DNA of 64,000 nt from Chlorops oryzae (Eukaryota; Arthropoda; Insecta; Diptera; Chloropidae). The DNA is taken from positions 25,325,455-25,389,454 of the forward strand of contig CM035809.1 in NCBI GenBank assembly GCA_020466095.1, in the 5' to 3' direction. Under the pieces are notes generated by a model. It did not search any database. It was not told the DNA's origin and saw nothing but the letters and a program-made list of their open reading frames with translations. Made by a program: the position numbers and the translations under genes. Below, piece after piece: positions 11,853-24,700 of the stretch (within the stretch, counting starts at the first letter, position 1; each line of letters starts with the position of its first letter).

Positions 11853-13904
11853 TCACGCTATACATAATTTGATATCTCTCATTTCACACGTCCCAGTGGG
11901 AAAACTCTGATTTTTTCTACAGAAACTTCATGCGAAGAGCTCCTTACGGAATGCCTTATTTTTAACACAGCGATGTCATTAGAAATTCAGGCATTGCCGA
12001 TTTCGCTTACCACGTAAGGCAGAAAATCAGTTTTCAGATAATTTACCTATACGAACTTTACATACGGCGTAAGCAAAAGCGCAAGGCTCACTTTATGCAT
12101 CGATATGTTAACAAATTTTATGTAGAGAAAAATTTTTGTCTAGAAAGATTGCTTACATAGTGTTAACACTTTGACAGCCTTGAAGTTTTCACTTATAATG
12201 TAAGGGAAATCGTTAAGGTAATTACCTATTGCAACAAACCACCATTCTTATCATGCAAGCAATCATTCGTTCAATATTCCAAGATGACATAATAAAAGAA
12301 AAAATTAGGCCACGGTTTTTTATGACGGCCGTTATGTGTAATTTTAAGAAAGGGTGAAAAAGTCAGGAAATTGGGTTAATTATCTAAACAAATTTTTACC
12401 GGACTTTCCTGCTGGGCATTTCAACATAATTTTTCGCATGTTACTAAACAAAAAATTCACTTTTGCGAAATAACTGGATTTCCCAACCAAAAACTGAGAA
12501 AAAGCAAAAATCGTGTGTTGGGATGTCAATTAACAAAACATTTTTTTGTGAAATACAAAAAAAAGAAAAAATTTTTCGATTTTGAGTTCAAATTTGTTGA
12601 GTTTTAGAATATCAATGGTAAAAAAAAATGCGATTTGCGGGGGTTCATTTGTGGGTTTCAGTTTTCAATTTCATGTTAAACAAAAGCCTTTGAAATGTTT
12701 ACCAAAAAAAAAAATTTTTTTATTGAAAAATTTTTTAATTAGGTGAAAAAAGAAATCCATTATTTTTCCTAGAGGCTTTTTATCTGCATCTCCTTGATAA
12801 GTCCATGTTTCCGCTAGGGGCATTGAAAATGAAGTTTTAAAAAAGCTTTTTGAACTTTTTTGATTTTATTTTTTTTTGAATTTCAAAATGGACATCGAAA
12901 GGAAATTTGACATTTTACAGTTTTTTTCAAAAGAAAAAACCGGCCTAAAATTGAAACTTTATGGCCTGTAAACGAATATCCAATTTATTTCTCGATCCGT
13001 TCCGGTAACTTCATGTAAGGAATGCAAGCATGGAAGGCCTTGTCGAAAATGTCGATAAAATCCCATGGAAATTAGATCCCCGTCAATGTTTAGACTGTTT
13101 CGATTGCAAAAGGCTAAAAAATCCAAAAACCGTTTAGACATTGAATAAGGTGATACAACAACTGAATGATACATTATGTGTCCTTTCATGTTACTGAAAA
13201 AACCTATAACGATTCCTCTACGAATGATGATGATTCCACAAAATCGACCATTTTAAGTGGATTTACTATGATAAACAAGTTGGGTTTACGGACAATAAGC
13301 GTAAACGTTCTGTCAAACACGTGAACCTTGCGGAAATGTGGCCCTAAAGCCAGGATTACGAGAAATTTTTGCTGTGTGTTTGGTGGATTCAGGGAAATTT
13401 CTACCCTATGAGCATTCCAATAGCGGAAAATGTAATGAATCGTAATGTCAACAAGGACCGTGCGAAAAGCATTGAAGACAATGCCCATCGCTCAATTATC
13501 CGTATAGGATATTGTGTTCCATGCAAGGAATACGCAGGACACCTTCATAGTTTGATCGCCAAAGCTCCGGGAAAATTTTTTTAAGATCTTCATGCAAAGT
13601 CCATCGCTTTATTTAACCAGAAGAACCTGGCATCCAGATTGACTGACCCAATCTGTATCTTGTCAAAATTACAACAATTTTACTGGTGAAGCAGCTCAAG
13701 AGTACTTCTGAACATATGATGTCAATTTTTTGAAAATGAAAGGTTCTACAGTAGTGCATAATGAAATTCCTTTAAGAATGGCAAAAGTTATGAACGAATA
13801 GGCCATCAATTACCTAAATCTGTACAAAAATTCGTTATACAATCTTATAAAAAACCCCAATTTAATGTCAAAATTTCTTTGTACTTAACCTTTTATTAAG
13901 AAAT
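11853..13904. other. No gene recognised; AT-rich with short open frames
   Basis: The open frames at 12959-13189 and 13204-13488 (minus) and 13369-13584 (plus) overlap each other and have no known domain. Plus-strand pieces around 13030-13130 (DPRQCLDCFDCKRLKNPK-like) and 13400-13570 could be decayed transposon coding sequence, but I cannot name a family. Confidence 0.4.
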
Positions 13905-14560
13905 AATTTATATAAGAAAAAAGTCTATAAACGGGTTTTTGTATAAGAAAGATTATCTCATAAACGGTTTTTTTAATAAGAAAGAATTGTCTTAAAAAAC
14001 CGGGTTTTTTATATAAGAAAATACCGGGTATAAGAAAGAAAATTCTTGGCAAAATCGACTTTTTTATATAGCGAAACTACTGTATGTATTAACTGCATCA
14101 AATACGGTTCAACTCACGATACACCATAATCAGAATATCGATGTATCGATACATCTTAACAAAACTACAGGATGCCAGATCAGTAATTTCCCACTAGACT
14201 AGCAGATTTTTATATAAGCAGTGGAAAAAATGTTCATCATTTCGGGCATAGTGAAAATCTAGCGGAATTTCACGGTTGATCGTAGATTTTAGCCAATTTG
14301 AATTACTTAAGATTTGCAACAATTGTAAGAATTTCTTTACTATTGGTATTAAATCTAACCAGATCCAGAATATTTACGCTAAGAGGCAGAAAAAGCTTAT
14401 GACTCGTTTGAGAATAGGAATAAGATGTTCACTGATTCTAGAACTATTGCTAACATCTTATTTTTACCTATTAAGTATCCTCCCAGAAAGTTTTTTCCGG
14501 ATTTCTATAACAGAAATCTGAAGATTTCTGAAAAAATACGAGTTTGATAGTCGCATTTTG
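13905..14560. repeat. Segmental duplication, copy 2 (indel-rich)
   Basis: Matches 10585-11255, including the right half of the Tigger-like element that ends at 14082. The left half of the transposon is missing here. Many single-base losses relative to copy 1 point either to neutral decay or to poorly polished sequence. Confidence 0.8.
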
Positions 14561-15190
14561 TAAGTTGACAAATACAGGAAAAGTTGGTTGTATGGGACGA
14601 CGATGAAGAATTGGAGCGTTATGTCCAATATATTTGACCAGACTTCGGTTTTTTTATAAACACTTGGGAAATTCTAAATTCTAATAAGTGCCCAGAAATT
14701 CTGCTTTGTTTAAAAAGGAATTCACTATATTAGAAGTGAGGATAAGATGCCAATAGATTTTCAGACTTCTTTATTGCATTTTATTTTACATATGACTTAC
14801 AAATTTTAAACATTTATCGGAAAATATTCTGTAGGAATTTATTCCTTGTCATTTGAGAAGAAAACTGTTTTAAATTAGTTGCATTCCTTTTAGACGAAAA
14901 TCCCAGTCTATAGGTTGGTTTGAGGTCGAGCGACGTATGAAAGTGTTTGGCAGCGTTTTTCTCTCTACTGAAGTCTTTTTTTTGTTAATTAAATAAATCG
15001 ATCAAAAACAATTTAATCGCATGATTGTCGCCAAAATATGAACGGCGACTTATTCGCGGAATCTAGCGGAAGCTAAAGCTTCCTAGCGGAATTTAAGATA
15101 ACCGATCTGGCAGCATTCTGCATTCCTGATGTGTCAGAAAGTTTTTCAATAAATTTCCATTATTTTATTATTCTTCTTACTCATCGGAAA

Positions 15191-15403
15191 ATGGCGTTGG
15201 CCATTGCAAATCGGGGATTAGTTTTAACAAGAAATTTAGCTTTAGTTCGACGCGAGTTCTCGAGTTATCGCAGCTTCCGGAATGTGCCAAAGAAATTCAA
15301 TAAATTCATGTATTTACTTGGAGGTGCAGCTACAATGGCGACAATTCAAGTTTATAATTGGCATTGGAATTCAGTGAAAGCTTTGAACATTAAAAAATTA
15401 CGG
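15191..15403 (+). CDS. Candidate first exon of the MICU3-like gene: mitochondrial presequence and membrane segment
   Basis: ATG at 15191 opens 71 codons ending at a strong donor (CGG|GTGAGC). The start reads MALAIANRGLVLTRNLALVR, rich in Arg, Leu and Ala without acidic residues, as in a mitochondrial presequence. About residues 38-54 (MYLLGGAATMATIQVYNW) form one hydrophobic segment. MICU-family proteins have just this N-terminal layout, and the MICU3-like body lies downstream on the same strand. However, this exon ends in phase 0 while the next identified exon (21707) starts with a split codon, so at least one exon is missing between them. It could belong to another small mitochondrial membrane protein. 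An in-frame upstream ATG at 15131 makes a less presequence-like start. Confidence 0.5.
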
Positions 15404-15675
15404 GTGAGCGATGGAATTCTTAAAAACTTCAGAAAGCTTATACATGAAATTTCTCGGAATTGGGTCGATTTTTCATACATCTTCTTGGGTTCTATTTTTA
15501 GCTCATTCGTATTGAGAGAACTGACATTTCTTCATTACACGTTCTTTCTCAATACACGCTGAGAGAGTCGATTGTTTTTGTTGTTTTTCGTGCTTTTGTT
15601 TTGCTCACGATTTTCATAACAATGTCTGTTGTTGTTATTTACTTCGTTTTTGTTGCTTTAATATTTTTCTGTACA

Positions 15676-16109
15676 AAGTGTTCGGACTTGAAAATTTTTA
15701 AAGGTGGTAGATTTAAAAAAAAAACGTGGTAGATTTGTATAAAAAGTGGTAGATTTAAAATTGTTTAAAATAATAATATAATGCATCACATCTGATCATG
15801 TAGAAAATTGGGAAACTTAAATGTTTTTAGAAACCTATTATATAAAAATGTGTCAATATTTATGGGATGTCATTAAGCGCCAATACTGCCATTCTTGATA
15901 ACATTCTTGACAATAAGAAGTTGCCAACATATTTTTCAATAATACATAACATTGAACCACATTTTTTATGTTCTCAATTATTCTAAATGATCATAAAATA
16001 AATATAACTAATGCATTAATAAGTAAAAAAAAAAAAGTGGTAGATTTGAACCTAGCGTGGTAGAAATAGTGGTAGATCTACCACTAAAGTGGTAGAAGTC
16101 CGAGCACTG
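15676..16109. mobile_element. MITE with GTGGTAGATTT repeats, TIR about AGTGYTCGGACTT
   Basis: Left end AAGTGTTCGGACTT and right end AAGTCCGAGCACTG are inverted repeats. Both flanks of the interior consist of repeated AAAGTGGTAGATTT phrases. Part of another copy starts at 57549 (CAGTGCTCGGACTT followed by CTACCACTT phrases). hAT-like by its ends, but no clear target duplication was seen. Confidence 0.7.
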
Positions 16110-16233
16110 ATCATCGGGCTGAAGTGGCGCTATCTTGTTTTCTTGTATCATGTACAGTTCCTATAGGAATTTAACTAATTTTAAATTAATCGAACAATTG
16201 ATTGATTTGATGGAGAAAACTAGGATTTTTTTA

Positions 16234-16850
16234 AACCTGTTATAGTCAGGCGAGAATGACAATAAAATATCCGACACAGACACACATGTTTAAATAATTT
16301 TTAAAACGCGCCCAAAAAACAGGACCATTAAGAAATAATATTCTAGAGGTTTTTCAGGCCATAAGGGCCTATATACCGACTTTGTTCAATTTCTTTATTA
16401 AAACCGCCCCTTAGACACGCCCACTTTTCCAGATTTTGGTGAATTCTAATCGGAGGCTTAAATATACGCTCGAATTCTAAATTTCATTCAAATATTTCGA
16501 AAAAGTCCGATTTTGTGGCAGTTATTGTGATTTTTCTAACAGACCCTAGTACTGGAGGTACGCTTAATAATGGACCGATCAAGGAAATTTTTTGGAGAGG
16601 ATGTTTATGGCTAAAAAGGAAGCATAATTGCCAAATTTCCTTCAAGTCCCATTTGAATTTGGGGTGTAGGGGACAATTTTCAAAAAAATTCCGTCTGCCA
16701 CGCCCACTTTTCTAATGTTCGGAAATCACATTACTTGCATTTAAACATGTTTAAATACTCAAATTTCATCGTAACAGACCCTAGTACTTTAGGTACCCCT
16801 AAAAATGGTCCGATCGGGTCCATTCTCGAATTTGTTCCTAATCATGTCAT
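16234..16850 (-). mobile_element. Dispersed fly repeat, inverted relative to 40735-41281
   Basis: Blocks such as ACAGACCCTAGTACTGGAGG, ACACGCCCACTTTTC and TATCCGACACAGACAC match the reverse complement of 40735-41281 in the same order. Class not assigned; non-coding. Confidence 0.75.
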
Positions 16851-17087
16851 GTCATGTCAGAAACATTTTTTTTTTTTCATCTGATTGCCTTAATTCCGAT
16901 AGGGAATATCCTAAATACGTTTTTCTTTACCATATGATGATGTTCATAAAATATCCTTGTTTAAAGGAAATTTACAGGCTGAGATTTCTCAGTAACTAAA
17001 ACATGAGTCATTAAAATCTAGTCGTGAAAAAGGTTCCATAATAACTCTTAACTTTCAACAGTTTTTTTTTCGGTATAATTAGTTTTA

Positions 17088-17252
17088 TTAACCCTTTACT
17101 GGCAAAAAATTTTTTCGCAGTAAATGGTTTTGTTAAGGCTTCAAAAATAACTATGTATCGTTTTTCATCAAAAAATACCTATGTTTCTCTTTCTGTTTCT
17201 GTTTTTTTTTAATCAGAAATCATATATGGGTTCGTATGCGATAAAGGGTTAA
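17088..17252. mobile_element. TTAA-flanked MITE (TTAACCCTTTA ends)
   Basis: Begins TTAACCCTTTACTGG and ends GATAAAGGGTTAA, so TTAA target duplication plus CCCTTT inverted ends, as in piggyBac-type MITEs. The interior GTTAAGGCTTCAAAAATAA recurs in an eroded copy at about 49732-49926. Confidence 0.75.
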
Positions 17253-17546
17253 AAGCATATTTATGGAAATTGTATACCCCCTTCCCCCTTATCGGCAAAG
17301 AGTGTGCAAACCTCTTTAAAAAAAACTTAAACAGGTCTAATAAAACTACAAATTACAACAAAGGCGGACACGCCAAAGGTGTGTGTATATACACACAATT
17401 TAGCCGACCTACGTCACATAGCTGAGGTGGTCATAGTGGCTAAAGTGTTGGTTAAAGATACCTGATGAGAACTGTAAGCTAGGTACGAAACCAATCGCAT
17501 CGGCTTTCCAAACTTCTGAAAAATACATTTTTTCGATTGCCAACAA

Positions 17547-17710
17547 TTAACCCTCTAATTCCTGGCTCTGTCTTCTAGACGGACTGGTTTCTAACAAATT
17601 ATCAAAAAAAAAAAAAAATCCTAATATTTTCAGATTCATGTTTTTCTACCCGAAATTAGCCTTATCTGAATTTTCAGTGAAAAAAAAAAATTTGGCATTA
17701 GAGGGTTAAC
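17547..17710. mobile_element. TTAA-flanked MITE (TTAACCCTCTAATTCC ends), copy 1
   Basis: TTAACCCTCTAATTCC at left and ATTAGAGGGTTAA at right. A second copy, with the same ATTTTCAGATTC-type interior, is at 42404-42547 in an Ire1 intron. Confidence 0.8.
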
Positions 17711-17798
17711 ATTTTTCACAACAAAAGTGGAAAACGAGCGACCTAAAGCCCAAATAGAAAATAAAAATTTTTTAAAATACCACCATTAAAAAAAACTT

Positions 17799-18014
17799 CA
17801 GCCCGATTCTGAATATTCCCGGGGAACAAATTCCCGGGGAATTTACTTTTCTCGTGAGTAAAATTCTTCTTTTTTAAATATTTAAGGGGAAGAAATTTGA
17901 TGGGAAATGGGTATTTGACCCATACCCATAATTTTCCTTACCCTAACTATTTGAAAAAGGAGAATTTTAGTCTCGAGAAAAGTAAATTCCCCGGGAATAT
18001 TCAGAATCGGGCTG
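17799..18014. mobile_element. Foldback MITE, TIR CAGCCCGATTCTGAATATTC
   Basis: The left arm CAGCCCGATTCTGAATATTC is mirrored exactly by GAATATTCAGAATCGGGCTG at the right. The arms extend some 70 bp with CCCCGGGAA and CTCGAGAAAAG motifs, leaving a small loop. A diverged relative is at 39829-40035. Confidence 0.85.
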
Positions 18015-18189
18015 CTTAAATTAAGCTAATCAGAAATACTTCCTCCCTCCAAATGGTACTTACGTAATACTTGAACGGTCCCTAACTTTAAATATTCTTG
18101 CCCAATCTATACAACCGTACACTCTTTTGACCTAATTAAGGCATTTTCTACTAATAAATATTTCTTACGTCATGTTAGGATTCTCATAA

Positions 18190-19318
18190 GATATACTATG
18201 AGTTATGACGGGTCCAAAATGGATGACGGCAGCGTTGGAGCTGGAGTTGTTGGGCCTAATTTTCAGAAAGCAGCTGCTATGGGGAAAACATCATCCATTT
18301 TTCAGGCGGAGTTCCACGCCTTAGAGCTGTGTGTCAGAGAATGTATACGAAGGACACTTCAGATTCCCACATATGTGTCTTCTCAGACAGTCAGGCGGCT
18401 CTGAGAGCCCTTTCAGCATTCACTATCAACTCAAAACAGGTATATGAATGCCATGGGCTTCTTCAAACCCTATCCAGGAGGAATACTGTGTTACTCTATA
18501 TTGGATACCGGGGCATGAAGGACATCCAGGCAATGAAAGAGCGGACTTCCTAGCCAAAAGAGGTGCGGCAAACCCTTTCATTGGACCAGAACCATTCTGT
18601 GGGGTTTAACAATAGCTACAGAAACGACCTGATTAGGAAATGGGAGGAGAAAAGCTAAATGAATTGCTGGGCATGCGGCAGGCAAAAAGGCTCATAAGTC
18701 TCACGACCATCAGGGCGGAAGCTACACTTAACCTGAGCAGAAACAATATCAAGATCTATACTGAACTCTTAACGGGGCACTGTAGACTGAAATATCACCG
18801 AAAAATGGGGGTGATAAACGAAGATCTCTTAGACTTTGCAAGTTAGAGCAGGAACAGCAGAGCCATGTTTTATGTACTTGCCTGCTGCGGCTAGGCGCAG
18901 ACTGGCGTGTCTAGGGGCAAGAATAATGGTCCCTCAAGCAATAGTCGATTTAGTCTTTAGAAATTCTAAGATTATTTAATACGGTACTGTAGTATGAAAG
19001 TAATACCTGAAAAAGATATGGCGGGGTTAGTAATAAATATAAATGATTATAGTCCACACTTTTCACAGATTGAAATCAGCTATGACCAATTTTTAGACTT
19101 GACTCCTACTACCATTAGAGGCATTACCTCGCCGTTGTCTAAGGAAATTATAATGATCCTCTCAATCAGATGTAGTCGTAAATCCATTTGAAAATTCTTC
19201 CCAAAGAAAATATCAATAATAGTCTTAAATTATGCTAAAGGATTACGGGCTGCATAAAAGATCATTATAGGTCGTGGTGCTTTACAGCCTACTTAATAAT
19301 AATAATAATATAATGAGT
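18190..19318 (+). pseudogene. Non-LTR retrotransposon 3' remnant: RNase H domain, C-terminal tail, TAA tail
   Basis: Translation across frames gives the hallmarks of the RNase H domain of insect non-LTR retrotransposons: YDGSKM...GAGVV, then FQAEFHALELC, then FSDSQAALRAL, then IPGHEGHPGNE in a shifted frame, then GPEPFCG. After it come LLTGHCRLKYH and the decayed cysteine tail. The copy ends at 19290-19318 in AATAATAATAAT, like I-type elements. Several frame shifts and stops make it dead. There is no reverse transcriptase, so it is 5'-truncated. It lies in the presumed long first intron of the MICU3-like gene. A stretch at about 19000-19200 fits the element poorly and may be a later insertion. 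Confidence 0.85.
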
Positions 19319-20740
19319 TAATAGTCCAACTCCTTTACAATTGAAACTTCAGACATATGCACCAAATTTTTCAAGACCTTGATACATCTCTATTAACTAC
19401 CAAAATTTAGAAGGTCATTAAACTCCTTCTTTTTTAGCTTCGTTGTCCTTAAACTTGAAATTATATGACTATCGAAATCGTGTGAATGAAATCGATTCCT
19501 CGAAAATGTCTTCAGACACAAAAAAAAAAAAAACTTTTCTTTTTTAAATTCTTCAAAGATTTGGCCAAAATACAAAAATTCAACAACCATGCCATCATGA
19601 AGCGTGCAAGAACATGATAATAACAATAAAAATGACAAATAACGACCGCATGCAGTTCACGCCATCAAAATGCGTCAACGAATTTGAATTTGAATTTTAA
19701 TTTCAATTCGACTCGCCCAATTCATTTAGGGGGGAAAAAAAAGCCAAGGAAAAAAATTAATGACTCAATCTCGAAGAGCACATTACGTTAAAGCGACGGG
19801 ACAACATTTTCTCATATTAAATTACACACGAACACGGATATATGGATGTGGCCTCGGACGCAATTTGAGACGCCTCAAGACGACAATTTTATCACATCAG
19901 ACTTGTGTGTCTGTGGGGATATATGTCTGCAGGCTTCGATTTCAGGTTTAGAACAATGCAAAAGACTAGAAATAATAGACTCCCACGGCTGCTACTTGCA
20001 TTTTATGTAGGCATAATAAATTTATGCTATGAGGTGCAAGCAATTCCTCATAAGCGAGGTGACATCACTGGGACCGGGACCTGATTTGAATCTCTATCGG
20101 AGTATTTTTTTTTTTTTATATGGCAATTAAACATCTCAAGTAGTCATTCATCATCTTTCAATTTATTGCGTTGGGTGGCATTGTTCCATTGTGTCATGGA
20201 CAGCATAACAATTCGGGTTGGTAACACCAACACCAACAACAGAAACAGAAACAGCAACAACAATTTACCACGTCGTCGACGAGAACGTCGTTGAGCCTGA
20301 TTTAAATGGGAAACTTATTTTATTAATTTGCTATCGTTGCAATTCGTTTTATGAGTCAACACAATGTTCTGGGCTTCGATTGATTCCTATCAGATATTTA
20401 ATTTCTGTCATAATCTGTCTTATGGCTCTCTTGTGAATGTTACTCTCGAATTTCGTTCTCTCTTTTCATTTAAATTCTGTGCTTGCATTTGCCAGTAAGT
20501 TCGGGTTGAGTACAAACACAAAATTCAGCATAACAACTCTTCTCTCTTACTAATTGTATCTTACCTTCCTGATTTCCGAGGATACTAATTTTATCTTATA
20601 GTTTCATTTTTTTATGCATCTTTCTGCTCATATTTCTCATCAATTTATTATTGTTATCTAAATTGCTTCTGGACGTCTCGATTGTCTCTGTTTGAGCATC
20701 TACAACAGAAAATTATCTTTTTTTCAGGAACGATTGATTC
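19319..20740. other. Presumed intron sequence, no gene seen
   Basis: I looked here for the missing MICU3 exon (family pattern FAS-E--G-L-MTP-DF) and did not find it. Open frames at 19760-19951 and 20218-20436 have no domain; the second is an ACA/CAA-rich stretch. Confidence 0.4.
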
Positions 20741-21202
20741 TTGATCTCCCTATGGTATCTAACATTCTCCTTATCTCTCTCTTCACCTTCTTTTCTTTCA
20801 TGCCTTAATTGCTCAGCTCTTGTCGCGGCTTTTACACAATTTCTCTCTCTGTTCGATTGCCTGTCTGGACACTTTCTCTTGATTCAGTTTCGAATTCTCG
20901 TATGTTTTTCTTTTATTCTCTCTCTCATCCTTTCTTCTCATCTCCTTCTCTTCTTCTTCTCTTTCTCCCTTCTCTTCTCGCTCTACAGTTTCATCTCTCT
21001 CTCTTTTTCATCTTCTTCTTTCATTCATGCTTTCATTTCTCTCTCACTCACTTTCTTATTCTCTGTCTCCTTTCTACATGCTTATTTCTCTCTCTTCTTC
21101 TCTCTTTCTTCTCTCTTTCTTTTCTTCTCTCTCTCTCCTCTCCTCCTTTCTCTCTTTCTCTCTCCTCTTTCTCTCCTTCTCCTCTTTCTCTTTCTCTCCC
21201 TT

Positions 21203-21237
<35 letters not shown>

Positions 21238-21571
21238 CTTTCTCTCTCTCTCCTTTCTCTCTTTCTTCTTTCTCTCTCTCTCTCTCTCTTTCTTCTTTCT
21301 TCTCTCTCTTTCTCTCTTTCTTCTCTCTTCTCTCTCTTCTCTTTCTCTCTCTCTCTCCTTCTCTCTCTTCTCTCTCTCTCCTTTCTCTCTCTTCTCTTCT
21401 TCTTCTCTCCTTTCTCTCTCTCCTCTCTTTCTCTCTCTCTTCTTTCTCTCTCTCTTCTCTTCTCTCTCTTCTCTCCTCCTCTTTCTCTCTCTCTCTCTTT
21501 CTCTCTCTCTCTTCTCTCTCTCCTCTTCTCCTTTCTCTCTCCTCTTTCTCTCTCTCTCTCTCTTCTCTCCT

Positions 21572-21604
<33 letters not shown>

Positions 21605-21614
21605 TTCTCTCTCT

Positions 21615-21663
<49 letters not shown>

Positions 21664-21670
21664 GCTGTCT
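20741..21670. repeat. CT-rich low-complexity tract directly before a MICU3 exon
   Basis: About 930 bp of CT, CTT and CCT repeats that become purer toward 21670. The tract ends only about 36 bp before the splice acceptor at 21705-21706. The long Leu/Ser and Arg/Glu frames in it are compositional artefacts. Confidence 0.95.
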
Positions 21671-21706
21671 ATTAAAAATTCCTTCATAAACCATTACCTA
21701 CTCCAG

Positions 21707-24700
21707 CACGCCTTAAACGCCGAACTTTAACGGCACAGGAAGTAAATAAAATCAAGGATGACACGCCTGCATTGAAAAAGGGTTCAACAAAACTATTTCG
21801 TAATTTAAGGGACCGAGGTGAGTCGTTTTAAAAGCGTAGAATATTATTTTTGTTCATAATTGACATTTTTTTTCCAGGAATAATCTCATACACGGAATAT
21901 CTTTTTCTCCTCTCAGTTTTAACGAGTAAGTATATTTGGGTTGTTTGTTACCAGTAAATATTCTGAGTCCTAAAGGAGTTTAATATGACTCCCATTCCGG
22001 AATGAGAAACGTGTATTTGCCTCGAAAATCACGAAAATTCGTTAATCAAGAATGCCAAAAATCTAATGAATGAAATTTTGTATGAAAAATTTACACTTTT
22101 TCAATCTTTTAACTTTTAAAGGGGAAACCCTAAATAACACTGCTGAAATTTTTGTTGGGTCAATAATTAGTTTTTTCCTTAACCTTGTCTTCTTTAACCT
22201 AATAAAGAACCAACGTCGGGCTTCCGAATCGCCTTTAATATGTTCGACACTGATGGAAATCAACGTGTGGATAAAAAGGAATTTCTAGTCGTAAGTGAAA
22301 GTGGAATTTTAAGATCGCTTTAATTATTTTTAAAATTTATTTTATTTAAAATTATGATTTTATTATTTTTTTTTTTTTTTTGGTTCCGGAACTATAATTT
22401 CATTATTTTTTCTATCAAAAAAAATTTTTTTATCGATACATAATTTATTTTTTTATTCTTAATTTAATTTTTAATTACTTTTCATTATTTTTTTATTTAT
22501 TTATTTTTTTCCAATTTAATTTAAATATTTTTTACCTTAATATTTGTAATAATTTTTAAATCCGCTCCCCATAGTTTTATGATTTTCTTTATATTTATTC
22601 CTTTAATTTTTCTTTAGATTCGGAATATTATTGCTGGTTCATTTAAAGATCACGATTTAGATGACGAAACACGGAACGTTGTAAGCATTTTTGTTTTTCC
22701 ATTTTCCTCATATTTCATTTATATTTTAACTGAAAATAATTTTCATGACTTTCATTTGCGTACAAAACGAATTCATTTGAATAAGTAATTCGAATATTTT
22801 CTCAATTGGCTTATGGGTTTTTATTTGTTTTAAGAAGCTGGTTATACTTGACTGTATTAAATAATATTAATAATATTATTTTAAATTAATTTTGAGTAAT
22901 TAGTTTTAATTTTTTTATTGCAACCACCTATTCATTTAGCTATTTCGATTGATATCAACTGAAGAACAAGCAATATTTTTGAAAAAAGTTCCAAAACCAA
23001 AACCCAAACCCGATCCACCCGGTTTCGTAAGTCTTTTAAGTTTTTTTTTTTCGGTTCTCTTGCTTTTTTGTTAGATAAAATAATGCATAGTTTTCTTGTG
23101 TTATGTGCAATTTTTTTGTGTTAGAAAATATGTTTTTTGTTGATGTTCTTATTTAGCTTTGTTTTTTTTTTTTTTTTTACTATAAACTTGAGTTATTCAG
23201 GGTTGTCATAGAATCCGATAGCTGTCGGAATTGGAATTTTAGTCGACTGATTTTTCATATATATCTGATAGACATCCGGATAAAATAGGGTTCTGTGCAA
23301 CTGAGAACCGATAATGATTCCGATTCAAAACCAAAAACGACAAAACTTGTAAAGGATGTATGAAATTTCGATCGATTTTAATTCCGATTCTGACAGCTAT
23401 CGGATTCTGTGACACCCCTGATTTTCAACTAGGAGACAATAGTCTGTTCCCGTACTGCCCAAAATTTCACCGAAAATTGTCAACGAACTACACCATTGTG
23501 AAACTGAGAGAGATTTTGACAGCAGAATAAGACAAATATTATATACACACAGAAAAATATGACCCCATAAAATCGAGAAATTTTATAGAGAAATCTTCTT
23601 AAACTATATGAACGATGTGCTTTTTCCATAGAGAAAACTCTTTGAATGCATAGAGAAAATCTTATTGAAACATTTTAATAGATATCCTCATATATTTAAT
23701 GTGAATATCTTATTATTTATTTTGAAGATTATGGAAAACTTCTTGATATAGTAAAATAATAAGGTGACGTTATCAATCAAACTATGTGACATTTTTATAA
23801 AAGTGACCTTTTGATAAGTTATCCTTATCGCTTTAAGAAGAAGCCTTTTTAATATAAAAAGCAAGACTTATTGATTTAAAAAAGTATATGAATTCCGTAT
23901 TCATTCCATAGTTTAAAAAGACAGACCAGTTTTTTTGCACTTACATTGATATAATCAATCTGGCAAGCTTAAATCATATCTCGCGATGGCGTAGTTGAAG
24001 TGTGCTAGACTTGTAATCTGGAAGGTCCGAGTTCGAACCCTGCCGCAGGCCAAAGAATTTGTGGAAAAATGGAGAATAAAAAACAGGCAAGTAAATTTTA
24101 AGGAAAATATATGGGGGGCAGAAAGTAATTTTGACGCGAACCAATAAAAACAAGTTGCTTTCGTCGGGCCTTCCAAAAGGTCACGCACAAGTTCTTTCAA
24201 GAAATTCCTATAAAATCTTTTTTTTAATTTTTTTAAGCATAAAAAGATTGGTAAAATCTTTAATTTCTCAGCTTTTTAAATAATGTAAATGTTAAATAAC
24301 CTACTTTTCCAAAAAAAAAAAAAAAAAAAAAACCCTCGCTGGAGCAGGGATGGAACCCGCCGACTTTCTTTTTTACAAGATTTCGTATCAAAATGAAGAA
24401 GTTATCTTCTTAACTTTTCGTTCAATACAATAAGTTTTTCTCTATGGTTTCAATAAGACAATCTTCTTGGATAAAAACCATAGAGAAATCTTATTATTTT
24501 TCTTCCATTTTATGTGGTATCGTTTTCTCTGTGCAGTTTAGGGCAGTTTCTTGAAGTACGGGAACAGACCTAATATTTTAAAACAGAGAAAATAAATTTT
24601 TATTTTTCTGACTCTTTTTTTTTTCATTTAATTTGAATGCTCAGAAGAAATTGCAACTATTTCCCGCTGTCCGGTATTAAGCCCGCAGCTTCAATGGCTT

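Noticed and set aside
12959..13584. Three overlapping frames as a transposase
   Set aside because: No catalytic motif or family signature; frames overlap in opposite directions.
16234..17000. LTR retrotransposon ends
   Set aside because: The matching sequence at 40.5-41.3 kb is inverted and isolated, with no gag-pol between and no primer-binding site seen.
18994..19191. Frame with FSQIEISYDQFLDLTPTT, considered for the missing MICU3 exon
   Set aside because: Only a loose resemblance to the FAS...MTP-DF pattern. It lies within the retrotransposon remnant before its TAA tail and lacks convincing splice borders in phase.
20741..21730. Open frames of 200-330 codons on both strands
   Set aside because: Made only of Leu/Ser/Phe or Arg/Glu/Lys from a CT microsatellite.
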